From contig NZ_QXGR01000015.1 in assembly GCF_003604195.1 (NCBI RefSeq), positions 1-33,696 on the forward strand: DNA of 33,696 nt, read 5' to 3'. Within the stretch, counting starts at the first letter, position 1, and the number at the start of each line of letters is the position of its first letter. Position numbers and translations under genes: made by a program. Positions 7,364 through 14,529 of this stretch are shown in pieces. The notes beneath the pieces were generated by a model that had not been told where the DNA came from, did not search any database, and saw only the letters and a list, made by a program, of their open reading frames with translations. This DNA is from Simplicispira lacusdiani (GTDB lineage: Bacteria > Pseudomonadota > Gammaproteobacteria > Burkholderiales > Burkholderiaceae_C).

Positions 7364-7504
7364 CCACTCAACGGATTCAAACGAGTCTGTTGACCGGCCA
7401 GCAACGAGGAGTTTTGCGTTACTGCCGACCGGTCTTGGCTGCCGGCATGTGCTGGCGTTGTGATCGGCGGTTTGCCGGACCTTAGTTACCAAGGAGCTTT
7501 CCAA

Positions 7505-8734
7505 ATGGCCTCTACCATCAATACCAATATCGCTGCGCTGAATGCACAACGGAACCTGGGCATGTCTGCCAATTCCCTGTCGACCTCCATGCAGCGCCTG
7601 TCTTCGGGCCTGCGCGTCAACAGCGCCAAGGACGACGCTGCCGGTCTGGCCATCTCGGAGCGCATGAATACCCAGGTCAAGGGCCTGACGGTGGGTGCCC
7701 GCAACTCCAACGACGGTATCTCCCTGGCGCAGACGGCCGAAGGTTCGCTGGGCAAGATCGGCGACATGCTGCAGCGCATGCGTGAACTGGCCGTGCAGGC
7801 CAGCAACGCCACCAACAGCAAGGCCGACCGCGACGCCCTGCAGGCCGAAGTCAAGCAACTGACCGACGAAGTCGACCGCGTGGCCAAGCAAACCAGCTTT
7901 AACGGCACGAAGATCCTGGACGGCACGTTCTCGGGTGCGGTGTTCCAGGTGGGCGCCAACTCCGGCGACAACATCACCGTGGGCGCGCTGACCAACACTT
8001 CCGCCAAGGGCCTGGCCGACGTGGTCTACGCCTACGACAAGCAAACCGGCATCAATGCCACGACCACGGTGACCGACCTGGCCGCCATCACCGCAGGCTC
8101 GACGCTGCGCATCAACGACGGCACCACGACCTGGGACCTGGGCCCCATCGCCGAAGCCAAGTCGGGTACCGAGCGCATGGGCCAGATGGTCGAGGCGATC
8201 AACCGCAAGTCGGCCGACACCGGCGTGACCGCCTTCCTGAGCAAGCAGGACGACGGCAACTACACCATCGACCTGATGTCGTCCAAGCTCAATGCGTCCG
8301 GCAACTCGTCCACGCTGACCCTGACCGGCTTCACGGCCAACAACTTCGGCTACGCCGCCGCCGCCGTGGGCGCCACGGGTGGTGCCACGCTGAGCGCCAA
8401 CTCCACCAGCACCGATTCGCTGGGCATCGATACCCTGACGGTGGACACGCAGCGCAATGCCTGGGTGGCCCTGAAGAAGATCGACAGCGCCATCGACCAG
8501 GTGAACTCGGCCCGCGCCAACCTGGGTGCCCTGCAGAGCCGCTTCGAGAACTCGGTTGGCAACATCGAGATTCAGGTGGAGAATCTGTCGGCTTCCCGTG
8601 GCCGGATCGTGGATGCGGACTTCGCCAAGGAAACGGCGAACCTCTCGCGCACCCAGATCCTGCAACAGGCCGGCACGGCGATGGTGGCCCAGGCCAACCA
8701 GTTGCCGCAAGGCGTGCTCTCCCTGCTGCGTTAA
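7505..8734 (+). CDS. fliC: Flagellin (copy 2)
   Basis: The 409-residue flagellin has the same conserved D0/D1 ends as copy 1, including MASTINTNIAALNAQ at the start and RIVDADFAKETANL near the end. The start is ATG 7505, preceded by AAGGAG at 7491-7496; an in-frame extension to 7460 is not needed. About 32 positions differ from copy 1, clustered around residues 188-194, 286-312 and 335-341 (the variable surface region) and at the extreme C-terminus. It has the clearer sigma-28 promoter and a strong terminator, so it looks like the better-expressed, monocistronic copy; expression itself cannot be seen. Confidence 0.97.
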   Translation: MASTINTNIAALNAQRNLGMSANSLSTSMQRLSSGLRVNSAKDDAAGLAISERMNTQVKGLTVGARNSNDGISLAQTAEGSLGKIGDMLQRMRELAVQASNATNSKADRDALQAEVKQLTDEVDRVAKQTSFNGTKILDGTFSGAVFQVGANSGDNITVGALTNTSAKGLADVVYAYDKQTGINATTTVTDLAAITAGSTLRINDGTTTWDLGPIAEAKSGTERMGQMVEAINRKSADTGVTAFLSKQDDGNYTIDLMSSKLNASGNSSTLTLTGFTANNFGYAAAAVGATGGATLSANSTSTDSLGIDTLTVDTQRNAWVALKKIDSAIDQVNSARANLGALQSRFENSVGNIEIQVENLSASRGRIVDADFAKETANLSRTQILQQAGTAMVAQANQLPQGVLSLLR

Positions 8735-8748
8735 GCTGAGGGAAACAG

Positions 8749-8807
8749 GGCCAGGAAGCTTCCTGGCCTTGCAAAGCGGCGATGGGGAGCTTCCCCTCGC
8801 CGCTTTT
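8749..8807 (+). terminator. Tandem hairpins with T-run, terminator of fliC2
   Basis: First comes a perfect 20-base palindrome at 8749-8768. A second hairpin follows: AAAGCGGCGA (8773-8782) pairs with TCGCCGCTTT (8797-8806), and GGGGA (8784-8788) pairs with TCCCC (8792-8796), leaving one bulged T and a 3-base loop. The run TTTT ends at 8807. This is a textbook intrinsic terminator lying 15 bases after the fliC2 stop. Confidence 0.85.
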
Positions 8808-8819
8808 CCGGCTTTTGCA

Positions 8820-8835
8820 TGGGGCCGATTTTGCA
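8820..8835 (+). promoter_or_regulatory. Possible sigma-54-like element upstream of fliD
   Basis: TGGGGC (8820-8825), five bases, then TTGCA gives the invariant GG-N10-GC spacing of RpoN promoters and 4/6 matches in the -24 block. It lies about 58 bases before the fliD ATG and after the fliC2 terminator, where fliD needs a promoter. GG-N10-GC is common by chance in GC-rich DNA, and no rpoN-dependent activator gene is seen here. Two direct copies of TTTTGCAAA (8829-8837 and 8852-8860) lie in the same stretch. Confidence 0.25.
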
Positions 8836-8892
8836 AAAATCATGCAGTGTTTTTTGCAAAGTCCACTCCATGGACTTGTTCAGGAGATTGAC

Positions 8893-10323
8893 ATGGCCAT
8901 TTCATCTGCGGGCATCGGTAGCGGGCTGGACGTCGAGTCGATCGTCTCCAAGCTGGTGGCGCTGGAAAAGCGGCCCATCGCCAAGCTGGAGTCGGCTGCG
9001 ACCTCTATCCAGAGCAAGATTTCCACCTATTCGCAGCTCAAGTCGCTGATGTCGACGTTCTCGGACGCCGCGTCCAAGCTCACGCGCGACAGCGGCTGGA
9101 ACGGCATGGCGGCCACGTCCTCCAACAGCAGCGCGGTGGCCGTGAGCGTCACGGGGATCGCCAGCGCGACCTCTTTCGGTATCAGCGTCCAGCAACTGGC
9201 GCGGGCGCAATCGGTGGCTTCCACGGCCATCACCACGCCCAATGCCCCCGTGGGCGGGGGCACGATGACCATCCAGCTCGGTACCTGGCTGCATACCAGT
9301 CCGCCACCGACCTTCACGGCGGGCTCGGCAGCGGCGGTCGATGTGACGGTGGGGGCCACGGATTCGCTGACCCAGATCGCCGCGAAGATCAATGATGCGA
9401 ATGCGGGCGTCACGGCCACGGTGCTGCGCGATGCCACGGGCGAGCGTTTGCTGGTGCGTTCCAAGACCACCGGCGAGGCCTCGGGTTTCCGCATCCAGGT
9501 GGCCGAGGACGGCGGTGCGCCGGGGTTGTCGGCGCTGGCTTTCGATCCGCAGAACTCGGCGGGCGTCGGCATGGCCGCCAACGCCATCCAGTATGCGCAG
9601 AACACCAAGGCGAAGATCAATGGCATCGACATTTCGTCGGCCAACACCACCTTCGCAGATGCCGTTCCCGGGTTGAGCATCGTGGTCTCGCAGGTCACGA
9701 CCTCGGATGCCGAAGTGTCGGTGACCTCGGACACGGCCTCCATGAAGAAGAACATCACGGCCTTCGTGGACGCCTACAACGCAATCAATGATCTGCTGAG
9801 CGCGTCAACCAAATACGACGACGAGACCAAGACCGCAGGCATTTTCCAGGGCGATAGCTCGGCGGTGGCGCTGCAGAATGCACTGCGCCAGCAGGTGGCG
9901 GCGACCATGTCCGGCGATGGCGTGTACAAGCGCTTGTCGGATATCGGCATCGACATGCAGCGTGGCGGCAAGCTGGTGGTGACCGGCAGCAAGCTGGACG
10001 CGGCGCTCAAGAACCCTGAGGCGCTCAAGGCCATGTTCGCCACGAATGTCGCCACGGATTCGGATTCCAACGGCCTGGGTGTGAAGCTCAAGGCCTACAC
10101 GTCCAGCCTGCTGTCCTTCGACGGCATGATGAACAGCAAGGCCGACGCGCTGAGCGCGGCCGTCAAGCGCAACGCTGCGGAGCAGGACAAGGTGAACGAC
10201 CGCGCCGCAGCCATGGAAAAGCGCCTGCGCGCCCAGTACACGGCCCTGGATACCAAGATGGGGTCGCTGTCCGCGCTCAACAGCTATATCTCGCAGCAGG
10301 TCAGCCAGTGGAACAAGAGCTGA
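8893..10323 (+). CDS. fliD: Flagellar filament cap protein FliD (HAP2)
   Basis: The 476-residue protein caps the growing filament and helps incoming flagellin fold. The start of FliD is clear in GIGSGLDVESIVSKLVALEKRP. A Ser/Thr/Ala-rich middle follows, then the C-terminal coiled-coil region ending MEKRLRAQYTALDTKMGSLSALNSYISQQVSQW. AGGAG at 8882-8886 sets the start at ATG 8893; the frame is open further upstream (to 8782), but that part overlaps the fliC2 terminator. The terminator implies a separate fliD promoter. Confidence 0.95.
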   Translation: MAISSAGIGSGLDVESIVSKLVALEKRPIAKLESAATSIQSKISTYSQLKSLMSTFSDAASKLTRDSGWNGMAATSSNSSAVAVSVTGIASATSFGISVQQLARAQSVASTAITTPNAPVGGGTMTIQLGTWLHTSPPPTFTAGSAAAVDVTVGATDSLTQIAAKINDANAGVTATVLRDATGERLLVRSKTTGEASGFRIQVAEDGGAPGLSALAFDPQNSAGVGMAANAIQYAQNTKAKINGIDISSANTTFADAVPGLSIVVSQVTTSDAEVSVTSDTASMKKNITAFVDAYNAINDLLSASTKYDDETKTAGIFQGDSSAVALQNALRQQVAATMSGDGVYKRLSDIGIDMQRGGKLVVTGSKLDAALKNPEALKAMFATNVATDSDSNGLGVKLKAYTSSLLSFDGMMNSKADALSAAVKRNAAEQDKVNDRAAAMEKRLRAQYTALDTKMGSLSALNSYISQQVSQWNKS

Positions 10324-10358
10324 TGCCTTTGGGGCTGCCGGTGCATCCAACAGGGCGC

Positions 10359-10404
10359 CGGTAGCTATCAAAAGCGTAGCTGCCTGAAAGCCGGATCAAT
10401 CCGG
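10359..10404. repeat. Mini-repeat AGCTATCAAAA with adjacent palindrome
   Basis: Between fliD and fliS the sequence GTAGCTATCAAAAGCGTAGCTGC resembles short repeats I associate with Comamonadaceae genomes. It is followed by CCGGAT-ca-ATCCGG (10391-10404), a tight 6-bp palindrome. There is no T-run, so this is not an obvious terminator for fliD. Related copies are listed at 1686, 3369 and 11284. Confidence 0.45.
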
Positions 10405-10436
10405 TGATCGACCCCCAGAAGTGCTCGTGGAATTGC

Positions 10437-10463
10437 TTGAGTTTTCCCGCCAACTGCCGATAT
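10437..10463 (+). promoter_or_regulatory. Sigma-28 (FliA) promoter of fliST
   Basis: TTGAGTTT (10437-10444), an 11-base spacer, then GCCGATAT (10456-10463). This matches TAAAGTTT-N11-GCCGATAA at 6/8 and 7/8 with the exact spacing. The start of transcription would be near 10470, about 25 bases before the fliS ATG. It is the best -10 match to the FliA consensus that I found in the window. Confidence 0.78.
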
Positions 10464-10494
10464 TGACTATAAGTAGCACATGAAGGAGCCGTCG

Positions 10495-10908
10495 ATGTAC
10501 ACCCCAGTCAGTTCTCGCGCAGCCACGGCATACAGGCAGGTAGGTGTTCAGTCCTGCGTGGATGGCGCAACGCCCCACATGCTGATCAAGATGCTGTTTG
10601 ACGGCTTGATGCAATCGTTGAACGCGGCGCGTGGCGCCCTGCAGCGCGGCGAGATCGAAGAAAAGGGTCGCCAGCTGGGCAAGGCGGTGCGCATTCTCGA
10701 AGAGGGCCTCAAAGCGGGGCTCAACCCCGAACAAGGCGGCGAACTGGCCGGTAACCTGCGCGCGCTGTACGACTACTGCATCAAGCGCCTGACGCTGGCC
10801 AACCTGCGCAACGACATCGGCATGGTGGAGGAGGTGGTCGAGCTGATCACTCCCGTGGCCAAGAGCTGGGAGCAGATTGGCGCAGACAACCAAGGTGGGG
10901 GGGCTTGA
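10495..10908 (+). CDS. fliS: Flagellin export chaperone FliS
   Basis: The 137-residue, mostly helical protein binds the C-terminal helix of flagellin in the cytoplasm and prevents early polymerisation. Typical features are the early tyrosine-containing segment (AYRQVGVQS), LIKMLFDGLMQSLNAARGAL and LRALYDYCIKRLTLANL. The start is taken as ATG 10495 because AAGGAG at 10483-10488 lies six bases upstream; an ATG at 10480 in the same frame would put that site inside the gene. It is followed one base later by fliT, and a sigma-28 promoter precedes it. Confidence 0.93.
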   Translation: MYTPVSSRAATAYRQVGVQSCVDGATPHMLIKMLFDGLMQSLNAARGALQRGEIEEKGRQLGKAVRILEEGLKAGLNPEQGGELAGNLRALYDYCIKRLTLANLRNDIGMVEEVVELITPVAKSWEQIGADNQGGGA

Positions 10909-10909
10909 G

Positions 10910-11209
10910 ATGTCCGACATGCTGATTGATTACTACAAGGCCATTGAAGACAGCAGCCGCAAGATGCTGGAGGCTGCACAGGCCAAGGATTGGGATGGGG
11001 TGGTGCGCTACGAGGGGGCCTGTGCCGTCCTGATCGAGGAATTGCGCTTCAAGTCCCAGGAATGCGAGCTGCCGCCCGAGCATCGCAAGGAAAAAACGGT
11101 GATCATGCAGCGCATTCTGCGCAACGATGCACAGATCCGCTGCCTGGCGGAACCCTGGCTGGCGCAGTTCGAGCACATGTTCGAGGGCCAGCCGCAGATG
11201 ATGCACTGA
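10910..11209 (+). CDS. fliT: Flagellar chaperone FliT
   Basis: This small helical protein of 99 residues lies immediately after fliS, where fliT normally is. The sequence MLIDYYKAIEDSSRKMLEAAQAKDWDGVVRYE and later RILRNDAQIRCLAEPWL fits the FliT family, which escorts FliD and, in enterics, also binds FlhDC. The ATG at 10910 follows the fliS TGA by one base, so translation is likely coupled. An in-frame upstream extension to 10877 would overlap fliS. FliT is poorly conserved, so the call depends partly on position. Confidence 0.8.
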   Translation: MSDMLIDYYKAIEDSSRKMLEAAQAKDWDGVVRYEGACAVLIEELRFKSQECELPPEHRKEKTVIMQRILRNDAQIRCLAEPWLAQFEHMFEGQPQMMH

Positions 11210-11220
11210 GAACGGCGCAA

Positions 11221-11242
11221 GCCCACCCTGCCATGGGTGGGC
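11221..11242. terminator. GC-rich hairpin after fliT
   Basis: GCCCACCC (11221-11228) and GGGTGGGC (11235-11242) form a perfect 8-bp stem with a 6-base loop just 12 bases after the fliT stop. No T-run follows on the + strand. It lies between the convergent fliT and fliE genes and may act as a transcription barrier for either. Confidence 0.5.
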
Positions 11243-11283
11243 GAGAATAGAGGGGAAAATGGGGCGTGGCGCTTTGTGGTAAA

Positions 11284-11335
11284 GCGTCAGCAGCTATAAA
11301 AAATATAGTGAAATGAATGCTGGCACAGCGCCAAG
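11284..11335. repeat. AT-rich mini-repeat between convergent fliT and fliE
   Basis: CAGCTATAAAAAATATAGTG and the following AATGCTGGCACAGCGCCAAGC form an AT-rich island in GC-rich DNA. The AGCTATnAAAA core is shared with other copies in this window. It directly follows the fliE stop on the - strand; there it reads as a short T-rich tract, which could help end fliE transcription. Confidence 0.45.
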
Positions 11336-11341
11336 CCGCAT

Positions 11342-11653
11342 TCAGACCTGCATGTTCATGATGTCGGTATAGGCCTGAACCATGCGGTTGCGCACATGCA
11401 GGGTGGCCTGGAAGCCGATCTGGGCCTTCTGGATGGCCACCATGGTTTCTTCCAGGCTCACGGCGGGATTCTCCATCTGCACCTCGCGCTGCATGCCGGA
11501 GGCTTTGTTCTGTGCGGCGCTGACCGACTGCAAGGCTCCCTTGAGGGCGCCCGAAAACCCCACATCCTTGGTGTCGAATTGCGGCGCCGCAGCACGGCGC
11601 GCCAAGCCGGCGCCCGACAGGGGGGTGGTGGAACTTGGAATGCGGAGGTCCAT
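11342..11653 (-). CDS. fliE: Flagellar hook-basal body protein FliE
   Basis: The 103-residue protein joins the MS ring to the rod and is an early export substrate. The C-terminal part, with FSGALKGALQSVSAAQNKA, MENPAVSLEETMVAIQKAQIGFQATLHVRNRMVQAYTDIMNMQV split over residues 60-103, is the classic FliE signature. The start is ATG at 11651-11653, giving the usual length; an in-frame frame extension to 11731 has a proline-rich, non-homologous sequence. It is divergent from fliF, the same arrangement as in E. coli, and shares a 173-nt control region with it. Confidence 0.95.
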   Translation of the reverse strand: MDLRIPSSTTPLSGAGLARRAAAPQFDTKDVGFSGALKGALQSVSAAQNKASGMQREVQMENPAVSLEETMVAIQKAQIGFQATLHVRNRMVQAYTDIMNMQV

Positions 11654-11826
11654 GGCGGTATCCGGTGGGAATGGGGGATGACGCAATCCTAGTCGGGGCG
11701 GATCGGGCCATCGGGGGGAAATGATGGTCAAATGCGCGGCTTATCCAGCGAACATGAGGGGGTCGAGACCCGAATAATCGACTCCACGCCAGGACCGCGC
11801 TCGGCCCTGCCATACTGGAAAGCAAG
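11654..11826. promoter_or_regulatory. Divergent fliE/fliF control region
   Basis: This 173-nt gap must hold promoters for fliE and for the fliFGHIJK operon. No sigma-28 or sigma-54 match stands out, which fits middle-class flagellar genes driven by sigma-70 plus an activator. Two imperfect inverted repeats are visible: GGCCATC...GATGGTC around 11706-11729, and GTCGA...TCGAC around 11762-11782. Either could be an operator; this is a guess. Confidence 0.35.
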
Positions 11827-13506
11827 ATGTCCGCAGTTGTCGAAGCTCCTCTGAACTCTCCTGCCAGCCCCACGTGGCTGCAGCGGCTGTCCACTCTGGA
11901 CCGGGCGCAGCGCATGCGTCTGGGCGTGGGCGTGGTGCTGTTGGTGGCCGCCGCCATTGCCGCGGTGGTGCTGGGGCGCCAGCCCGACTACCGGGTGCTG
12001 TTCTCCAACCTGTCCGACAAGGATGGCGGTGCCATCGTGGCCCAGCTGTCGCAGATGAACGTGCCTTACAAGCACGGTGACGGCGGCGGCGCCATCCTGG
12101 TTCCGGCCGACCGCGTGCATGACGTGCGCCTGCGCCTGGCATCGCAGGGCTTGCCCAAGGGGTCGGTGTCCGGCTTCGAGCTGATGGAGGCCAACCGCTT
12201 CGGCATGACGCAATTCCAGGAGCGGCTGAATTTCCAGCGCGGCCTGGAGGGGGAGCTGACGCGCTCCATCCAGGCTTTGTCCTCGGTGCAGAGCGCGCGC
12301 GTGCACCTGGCGCTGCCCAATCAGAATGGTTTTTTCCGCGAGCAGCAGAAGCCCTCGGCCTCGGTGCTCGTCAGCCTGTATCCGGGCAGGGTGCTTGACC
12401 GCGCGCAACTGGCGGGCATCGTGCACCTGGTGGCTTCGAGCGTGCCCGAGCTGGCGCCTTCGGCCGTGAGCGTGCTGGACGACAGCGGCAAGCTGCTGTC
12501 GCAGTCGCCCGAGCCGGGTGCTGGCAATGGCGTGGATGCGCAGCAGCTGCAGTATGTGCAGCAGATCGAGCAGCAGTACACGCGCCGCATCATGGAGATC
12601 CTGGAGCCCGTGGTCGGCCGCAACAATGTCAAGGCGCAGGTGACGGCCGAGCTGGATTTCAGCCAGACCGATTTCACGTCCGAGCAGTACCGGCCCAACC
12701 AGACGCCCGATGCCACTGCCATCCGTAGCCAGCAGGTGCTGGAGAGCCGGGACAGCTCCAGTTCGACCTCGGCGACGGGAACGGTGGGGGCCGTGGCCAA
12801 CCAGCCGCCAGCACCTTCCTCGGCGCCCATCAATGGCCCGGGTCAGACGCCAGCGGCCGCCGGGCAGCAGGGCGGCGCCGAAGCGGGCAGCACCAAGCGC
12901 GAGTCCACGACCAACTACGAGGTGGACAAGACGGTGCGCGTGACCCGGGGCAACAACTGGGCGGTCAAGCGCGTGAGCGCCGCCGTGGTGGTCAACTACC
13001 AGTCGTCCGAGGAAAAGGGCAAGACGGTGACCAAGGCGCTGACGCCGGAGCAGGTCGAGCAGATGACGGCGCTGGTGCGCGAAACCATCGGCTACAACAA
13101 GGAGCGCGGCGATTCGGTCAACCTGATGAATGCGCCGTTCCAGGTGGAGGCGCAGCAGGCTGACAATACCCCTCTGTGGAAGCAGCCGGAAACGGTGGCG
13201 CTGGCGCGCAGCCTGGCTTGGCCCGTGGGGATGTCCCTGTTTGCTGCCCTGGTGCTGCTGGGCCTGGTGCGGCCGGCCCTCAAGGCGCTGGGCCAGCCCA
13301 AGGAGATTCCCATGGCGGGCGCGCAACTCAACGCGTTGGAGGCCGAAACGCCGCAACGCCCGGCATTGCCGGCGCCCAAGCAGGGCGAGCCGGTGCCGGC
13401 CACGCCGGAGGAATTGCGCTTGGAAGAGGCGCGAGTGCTGGCACGCCAGAATCCCATGGCGGTGGCCAATATTGTGAAAAACTGGGTCAATGGCGACATC
13501 AGCTGA
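11827..13506 (+). CDS. fliF: Flagellar MS-ring protein FliF
   Basis: The 559-residue inner-membrane protein builds the MS ring that houses the export gate and anchors the C ring. A first membrane helix lies at about residues 32-50 (LGVGVVLLVAAAIAAVVLG) and a second at about 455-482. The periplasmic ring domains lie between them, with YRVLFSNLSDKDGGAIVAQL near the start. The low-complexity Ser/Pro/Gly stretch around residues 300-355 is the usual flexible region. The C-terminal cytoplasmic tail, ending RQNPMAVANIVKNWVNGD, is the FliG-binding part. It is first gene of the fliFGHIJK run; GGAAAG lies before the ATG. Confidence 0.97.
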   Translation: MSAVVEAPLNSPASPTWLQRLSTLDRAQRMRLGVGVVLLVAAAIAAVVLGRQPDYRVLFSNLSDKDGGAIVAQLSQMNVPYKHGDGGGAILVPADRVHDVRLRLASQGLPKGSVSGFELMEANRFGMTQFQERLNFQRGLEGELTRSIQALSSVQSARVHLALPNQNGFFREQQKPSASVLVSLYPGRVLDRAQLAGIVHLVASSVPELAPSAVSVLDDSGKLLSQSPEPGAGNGVDAQQLQYVQQIEQQYTRRIMEILEPVVGRNNVKAQVTAELDFSQTDFTSEQYRPNQTPDATAIRSQQVLESRDSSSSTSATGTVGAVANQPPAPSSAPINGPGQTPAAAGQQGGAEAGSTKRESTTNYEVDKTVRVTRGNNWAVKRVSAAVVVNYQSSEEKGKTVTKALTPEQVEQMTALVRETIGYNKERGDSVNLMNAPFQVEAQQADNTPLWKQPETVALARSLAWPVGMSLFAALVLLGLVRPALKALGQPKEIPMAGAQLNALEAETPQRPALPAPKQGEPVPATPEELRLEEARVLARQNPMAVANIVKNWVNGDIS

Positions 13507-13533
13507 CCCGCAGACAGAACGGCAAGCAGCACC

Positions 13534-14529
13534 ATGGACGAACAAGGCCTCAACGACGCCGCGGTTTTCCTGATGTCTCTCGGCGAGGAAGAAGCCGCGG
13601 AGGTGTTCAAGCATCTGTCGCCCAAGGAGGTGCAGAAGCTGGGCGAGACCATTGCGCACATGCGCAGTGTCTCGCGCGAGAAGGTGGACGAGGTCGTCAC
13701 CAAGTTCTCGAACGCCGCGGCCGCGCAGAGCCTGCTGGTGTCGGATACCGGTAACTATGTGCGCGCCGTGCTCAAGCGGGCGCTTGGGGATGACAAGGCG
13801 GGCCTGCTGATCGACCGCATCCTGCAGGGCGGCGACGTCTCGGGCATCGAGAGCCTGAAGTGGATGGACCCGCTCTCCGTGGCGGAACTGCTGCGCAACG
13901 AGCACCCGCAGATCGTGGCCGCCATCCTTGTGCACCTGGATCATGAGCAATCCGCCGCCGTGCTGATGCAGTTCACCGACCGCCAGCGCAGCGAGGTGTT
14001 GCTGCGCGTGGCCACGCTGGAGGGCATCCAGCCCACGGCGCTGAAAGACCTCAACGAGGTGCTTTTCAAGGTGCTGGCGGGGGGCGACAAGATTCGCAAG
14101 ACTTCCCTGGGCGGCGTCAAGACGGCCGCCGAGATCATCAACCTGCTCGGCTCCAATGTCGATACGGTGGTGCTGGAATCGATCCGCAGCCACGACCCCG
14201 ACCTGGCGCAGAAGATCATGGACAAGATGTTCGTGTTCGACGACGTCATCAAGCTCGACGACCGCGCCATCCAGACCGTGCTCAAGGAAATCGCGTCCGA
14301 GACGCTTATCGTCGCGCTCAAGGGCGCCATGCCGGAGCTGCGCGAGAAGTTTCTCGCCAATATGTCTTCCCGTGCCGCCGAGGCGCTGCGCGAAGACCTC
14401 GAATCGCGCGGCCCCATGCGCCTGTCCGAGGTGGAAGCGCAGCAGAAGGAAATCCTCAAGACGGTGCGGCGCCTGTCGGATGAGGGCCAGATCGTGATCG
14501 GAGGCGGCAGTGACGACGCCTACGTCTAA
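13534..14529 (+). CDS. fliG: Flagellar motor switch protein FliG
   Basis: The 331-residue protein is the rotor part that contacts FliF, FliM and the stator MotA. LNDAAVFLMSLGEEEAAEVFKHL marks the N-terminal FliF-binding domain and LRNEHPQIVAAILVHLDHEQ the middle domain with its EHPQ motif. FVFDDVIKLDDRAIQTVLKEI and LREDLESRGPMRLSEVE belong to the C-terminal torque domain with its charged residues. Length is normal for the family. Its last 20 bases overlap fliH. Confidence 0.97.
   Translation: MDEQGLNDAAVFLMSLGEEEAAEVFKHLSPKEVQKLGETIAHMRSVSREKVDEVVTKFSNAAAAQSLLVSDTGNYVRAVLKRALGDDKAGLLIDRILQGGDVSGIESLKWMDPLSVAELLRNEHPQIVAAILVHLDHEQSAAVLMQFTDRQRSEVLLRVATLEGIQPTALKDLNEVLFKVLAGGDKIRKTSLGGVKTAAEIINLLGSNVDTVVLESIRSHDPDLAQKIMDKMFVFDDVIKLDDRAIQTVLKEIASETLIVALKGAMPELREKFLANMSSRAAEALREDLESRGPMRLSEVEAQQKEILKTVRRLSDEGQIVIGGGSDDAYV

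Larger units (their letters stand above)
7119..7504. other. Divergent intergenic control region between the two flagellins
   Basis: This 386-nt non-coding stretch separates the two flagellin start codons. It contains both ribosome binding sites, the fliC2 sigma-28 promoter and a weak candidate for fliC1. An AT-rich section (about 7240-7330) has several A-tracts, which is unusual in this GC-rich window and could be curved DNA or a regulator site. Short open frames here look like chance and no other gene is seen. Confidence 0.7.
5886..8734. repeat. Large inverted duplication formed by two head-to-head flagellin genes
   Basis: The arms are roughly 5886-7132 (- strand) and 7491-8734 (+ strand). 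Each contains a whole flagellin gene plus its ribosome binding site, and the 15 bases before each ATG are the same. The similarity fades gradually upstream: both leaders contain GCTGGCGTT, CGGCGG and GCCGGA in the same order. The encoded proteins differ at about 32 of 409 positions by my own alignment. The spacer of about 360 bases is unique and holds the promoters. This is a gene duplication with later partial divergence or homogenisation. Confidence 0.85.

Noticed and set aside
7337..8836. A 499-codon - strand frame opposite fliC2
   Set aside because: Antisense of a flagellin, with repeated His/Gly/Val-rich composition; it also runs through the fliC2 terminator.
11728..14193. An 821-codon open frame on the - strand opposite fliF and fliG
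   Set aside because: It mirrors two clear flagellar genes; its translation is rich in His, Arg, Leu and Gln, as expected of the antisense of GC-rich genes, and shows no domain.
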